From contig JAAVYX010000260.1 in the NCBI GenBank assembly GCA_022791355.1, forward strand, positions 1-8,455: a DNA stretch of 8,455 bases, in the 5' to 3' direction. Below, piece after piece: positions 5,566-8,455 of the stretch. The stretch comes from Clostridiales bacterium (GTDB taxonomy: Bacteria > Bacillota > Clostridia > Oscillospirales > Acutalibacteraceae). The stretch's first letter is position 1. Each line of letters opens with the position of its first letter. The notes beneath the pieces were generated by a model. That model did not search any database and was not told the origin of the DNA. It saw only the letters and a program-made list of their open reading frames with translations. The translations under genes and the position numbers were made by a program.

Positions 5566-7266
5566 TCAGGGAGTAAAAGAACAGGCCTCAATGCCGAAAA
5601 ACAAATCGCTGATGGTAGAGACCGGCCCCACGGCCAGCCGGGAGGAATAGGTGACCTGCCCGCAGCGGTGGAGCAGGGGGATCACCGGCAGCTCGGAGGT
5701 AAAGGAGGAGGTGATTTCCGAGAGCATGGCCCTGCCGGCGTAGAAATCAGCCACCGTTTCGGCGGTGGAGGGGATAGGAGCCGCCGGTTGGCCGTCCCCT
5801 TCGCCGGCAGGGCTGTCCCCGCTAGAAGGGTCGCCGCCGGACTGGGGCGCGGAGCTGTCGGAGGGCGCGCTGGAGGACGCCGGCTGGCTAGAGGCCGTTT
5901 GACTAGAGGCTGGCTGACTGGAGGCGGCCGATCCGGGCGGCGTAAGGCCGTAGGCTACTGAGCCGCCGTAGGTCACCAGCTGGGTGATATCCATATTGTT
6001 GGGCAGCTTGACCTCGCCCAGGTACAAATCGAAAGCGCCGGAGGTCACCTCGGCGGTATAAGCCTCCTGATTGATCGTACGGACGTTGATCTCGATACCG
6101 GCCTCGGCCAGCTGCTCCTTAATGGCGTTGGAGGCGTTTAGCCTGGCGGAATTGTCCATATTGCAGGTAAGCCTTAGGGAGACTCTGTTTCCCTTATCGT
6201 TTACCCAATAGCCATCGTTATCCTTTTTATTATAGCCGACTTTTTCCAAATTCGCAACAACCTGTTCCATATTTGGGGTCAAAGGCACCGAATCCATGGC
6301 CGTGGCCTCCTGCCAGACCGAGGGGAAGGGGGTGGAAGCGGGCAGGGCGTGTCCGTAATAAGCCGATTCGGTCAGGGTGGTTCGGTCCAGGGCGGCGCTG
6401 AGAGCCTGCCGGATTTCGGGCTGCGCCAGCAAACCGTTGTTAAAATTTACGCCCAGGTATACCAGATTATTCATGTATACGCTAACGCTCTTACCCACCA
6501 TCTTGGGCAGGACGTTATCGGAAAGGTCGGTGAAGTACATGCTTAGGCTTCCTACCTCGATGGCGTGCTGTAGGGCCTCGGTATCCGGCGCGTCCATCAG
6601 GGTGATGGACGCGATGCGCAGAGATCCGTCCATGTAGGAGGGATTGGCCTGCAAGGTCGCGGTTTTGGAGTCGTAAATATACCGGCCGCTGCCCACGGGG
6701 GGCAGGTCGCGGTTGTCATCGTCCTTACGGGTGTCCGAATTCATCTTGATAATGGGGAAGTCCAACAGGTTTACGGCGTAAGGGTCGGCCTTTTGAAAGG
6801 TTAAGCTGACCGTGGAGGCGCCGGAGGCGCTGGCCGATTTGATGTTATCCACCTGGGTCTTATACCGGGTTGCGGACTCTCGGGCTTTTTTAATGGAGTA
6901 GGTCACGTCCTCGGCGGTGACGGCGCTGCCGTCGCTGAACTTGGCGCTCCGAAGCTTGATAACGCAGCTTGTCCCGTTGAGACTGACGCTTTCGGCCAAC
7001 ACGTAGACCGGCTGGAAGCCGCTGTCCAGCTTGACCAGCGGATCAAACAGAAGCTGGCTGAGTTCCTGATTTACCCGGGTGGCGGCCGTGTAGGGATTAA
7101 GGACGTCGGTGCTGCTGTAGGCCAGGGTGAAGGCCGTCTTCTCGGACGAAACCGTCTCGCCGCCAGTGTTGGAAGAGTCTCCGCCGCCGTCCTTATCCTT
7201 GCCGCAGCCGGAGACGAGACAGAGGACGACGGCCAGAAGGGCGGCCAGAAGGGCTTTGTATTTCAT
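5566..7266 (-). CDS. Peptide-type ABC transporter solute-binding lipoprotein (SBP_bac_5)
   Basis: The 566-residue product looks like an extracellular family 5 solute-binding protein that delivers peptides (or nickel-type ligands) to an ABC permease. The N-terminus is a lipoprotein signal: basic start, hydrophobic core, and lipobox VSGC with the lipidated cysteine at residue 21, then a Gly/Asp/Ser-rich tether. Family features include FSDGSAVTAEDVTYSIKKA (about 111-129), LPPVGSGRYIYDS, and NFNNGLLAQPEIRQALSAAL DR followed by GHALPASTPFPS. Unusually, a Ser/Pro/Ala/Gln/Gly-rich stretch of about 58 residues (445-502) interrupts the C-terminal part before a final 64-residue segment. ATG start with GGGAGG at 7279-7274, seven bases upstream. 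It lies 72 bases after ymdB with no terminator seen between them, so cotranscription is possible. No permease or ATPase gene is in the window. Ligand unknown. Only a weak AT-rich hairpin with T-run follows the stop. Confidence 0.88.
   Translation of the reverse strand: MKYKALLAALLAVVLCLVSGCGKDKDGGGDSSNTGGETVSSEKTAFTLAYSSTDVLNPYTAATRVNQELSQLLFDPLVKLDSGFQPVYVLAESVSLNGTSCVIKLRSAKFSDGSAVTAEDVTYSIKKARESATRYKTQVDNIKSASASGASTVSLTFQKADPYAVNLLDFPIIKMNSDTRKDDDNRDLPPVGSGRYIYDSKTATLQANPSYMDGSLRIASITLMDAPDTEALQHAIEVGSLSMYFTDLSDNVLPKMVGKSVSVYMNNLVYLGVNFNNGLLAQPEIRQALSAALDRTTLTESAYYGHALPASTPFPSVWQEATAMDSVPLTPNMEQVVANLEKVGYNKKDNDGYWVNDKGNRVSLRLTCNMDNSARLNASNAIKEQLAEAGIEINVRTINQEAYTAEVTSGAFDLYLGEVKLPNNMDITQLVTYGGSVAYGLTPPGSAASSQPASSQTASSQPASSSAPSDSSAPQSGGDPSSGDSPAGEGDGQPAAPIPSTAETVADFYAGRAMLSEITSSFTSELPVIPLLHRCGQVTYSSRLAVGPVSTISDLFFGIEACSFTP
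5869..5925. repeat. 15-bp tandem repeat encoding ASSQ(P/T)
   Basis: Within the solute-binding protein gene, residues 448-466 read ASSQP, ASSQT, ASSQP, ASSS. This is a 15-bp unit repeated three to four times with codon differences. It forms the start of the low-complexity linker and marks it as prone to slippage expansion. Confidence 0.8.
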
Positions 7267-7338
7267 GAGGGTTCCTCCCGTTTTTGCATATGCATATATT
7301 TTTGTCGTTTAAGCGGATACCTTGGCTTTTTACCGTAT

Positions 7339-8115
7339 TTAAGAGAAATTGACCCGTTCCGTCCCGGTGCACAGGCCGGTTTTATGATCCACCGTAAAGA
7401 TACAGCCGTTGAGCATACAGGGGCCGGGGGCGTTTTCAAAGCGGACGGGAAGATGGGTTTTCATCTTGGCGACGGCGAGCTGGGGCTTTACACCCAGCAC
7501 AGACTGGATGGGACCGGTCATCCCCAGATCGGTGATGTAGCCGGTTCCGCAGGGGAGAATCTGCTCGTCGGCGGTCTGCACATGGGTATGGGTGCCGAAG
7601 AGGGCGGATATCCGGCCGTCCAGATAAAAGCCCAATCCCCGTTTTTCGGCGGTGGCCTCGGCGTGAAAGTCCACCAAAATGATCCTTGCGCCGGTGGCCT
7701 TGGCCTCCTCCACCAGCCGGTCGGCCGTCGTAAAAGGGGATTCCAGGGGATCCATATAAACCGTTCCCATCAGGCTGATGACCGCCGCCTGGACGTAGCC
7801 GAAGTCGACCAGCGCCATGCCGGTTCCCGGCGCGCCGGCAGGGTAGTTGGCCGGGCGAAGGACCCGGTCGTTTTCATCGTAATAGGACATGGCCTCCCGG
7901 CGCTGGAAGGAGTGGTTGCCGCCGGTGAGCAGATCGGCCCCGCTATCCAGCAGGTGAGCGGCCGAGGCGGGGAGCAGGCCGTTGCCGTCGGCCGAATTTT
8001 CGGCGTTGACCACCACCATGTCGATGGCCTTAAGCTTTTTGAAGGCGGGGAGCTTCTGCCGCAGAAATTCGCAGCCCGCGCTGCCGCAGACGTCCCCGAT
8101 ACATAAAATGTTCAT
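7339..8115 (-). CDS. ymdB: YmdB-family metallophosphoesterase (cyclic nucleotide/RNA phosphodiesterase)
   Basis: YmdB proteins are calcineurin-like di-metal phosphodiesterases (TIGR00282 family). In Bacillus subtilis the enzyme acts on 2',3'-cyclic nucleotides and influences biofilm genes and mRNA turnover. With the start at 8115 the protein has 258 residues, close to the family's roughly 260. The expected metal ligands are present: Asp8 (GDV), Glu39 and Asn40 (NAEN), Asn67 and His68 (GGNHSF), His151 (DFHAE), and His176 and His178 (GTHTHVQTAD). This start is preferred over an upstream ATG at 8187 because the family begins MNILCIGD and AGAGG lies seven bases before it (8127-8123). In Bacillus the gene follows rny (RNase Y), but no rny remnant is visible in the 340 bases upstream. 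The solute-binding lipoprotein gene follows. Confidence 0.95.
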   Translation of the reverse strand: MNILCIGDVCGSAGCEFLRQKLPAFKKLKAIDMVVVNAENSADGNGLLPASAAHLLDSGADLLTGGNHSFQRREAMSYYDENDRVLRPANYPAGAPGTGMALVDFGYVQAAVISLMGTVYMDPLESPFTTADRLVEEAKATGARIILVDFHAEATAEKRGLGFYLDGRISALFGTHTHVQTADEQILPCGTGYITDLGMTGPIQSVLGVKPQLAVAKMKTHLPVRFENAPGPCMLNGCIFTVDHKTGLCTGTERVNFS

Positions 8116-8455
8116 TTCATTACCTCTCGTGGGAAGAAATCGGGATGGTATCATATCCCGGTTAAAAGGATCTAGTGTAGAAGCCAAAGCAGGCTGAAGG
8201 ACGGCCGAATAGCGTTCGGCGCCGCGTATACAAGCGATGAGGAAGACCGAGAGGCTGAACCCGATTCATCCTACGATCCTCAGCGCAAGCCAGAGCAGGG
8301 GAGGCCGCTTTCGTTTTTTCGCGGACCGGTCTGATTTTAGACAGTAAAAACAGGAGGACAAGAACCGGACGGGCGATTAGGGCTTGTTAGAAAATAGAGG
8401 AATTGACGGAATTTTCGCACAGGACGAGTGGCCACAAGGAAAAAAGCGCGGGAAT
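8116..8455. other. Gene-free region upstream of ymdB
   Basis: No coding region is supported on either strand. It contains an inverted repeat 26 bases before ymdB (8141-8146 with 8155-8160, CGGGAT/ATCCCG, eight-base loop) and a perfect GCCGAA/TTCGGC hairpin (8204-8209 with 8215-8220). At the right edge, minus-strand CCCGCGC followed by TTTTTT (8440-8451) could be the last arm and T-run of a terminator whose first arm is outside the window, but this cannot be confirmed. Confidence 0.5.
8334..8361 (-). promoter_or_regulatory. Possible sigma-A promoter for ymdB
   Basis: On the minus strand, TTGTCC (8361-8356) and TAAAAT (8339-8334) are 16 bases apart. Four of six and five of six bases match the -35 and -10 consensus. 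It would give a leader of about 210 bases containing two small hairpins. It is a modest match found by eye and could be chance. Confidence 0.35.

Overview
The window looks like chromosomal DNA from a GC-rich member of the Clostridia, most likely the Oscillospirales/Ruminococcaceae sort. This is an inference from gene content: an Asp23-like gene followed by a fatty-acid-kinase-like gene and then recG is a classic Firmicutes neighbourhood (yloU-yloV-recG). It also fits the strong AGGAGG-type ribosome binding sites and the GC-rich genes separated by AT-rich spacers. No species can be named from the sequence alone.

All five recognisable genes lie on the minus strand, so transcription runs from high to low coordinates: ymdB (metallophosphoesterase, 8115-7339), a lipoprotein solute-binding protein of the peptide ABC family (7266-5566), the Asp23/YloU gene (5225-4866), the FakA/YloV gene (4789-3137) and recG (2340-310). 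YloU and FakA form a tight pair. FakA ends in a strong intrinsic terminator, followed within about ten bases by a near-consensus sigma-A promoter that points toward recG. RecG ends in another strong terminator. The functions are largely housekeeping: membrane fatty acid activation, an envelope-associated Asp23 protein, replication fork repair, cyclic nucleotide/RNA turnover and peptide uptake.

The more unusual content is between the genes. (1) The roughly 800-base gap between fakA and recG has its own promoter and a GC-rich core with a 10-bp long-range helix enclosing further hairpins. It may be a structured noncoding RNA or a very long recG leader; I do not recognise the family. (2) A roughly 44-bp intergenic repeat occurs as a decaying tandem array downstream of recG (1-190), as two units downstream of the solute-binding protein gene (5469-5540), and as one inverted unit upstream of yloU (5272-5316). 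At the first two sites the array lies on the same side of a shared 11-bp AT-rich box. (3) Short tandem duplications lie over the yloU stop codon and inside the solute-binding protein gene.

The right 340 bases (8116-8455) hold no gene I can support, only a possible promoter and small hairpins ahead of ymdB. I see no defence system, transposase, CRISPR array, tRNA or rRNA.
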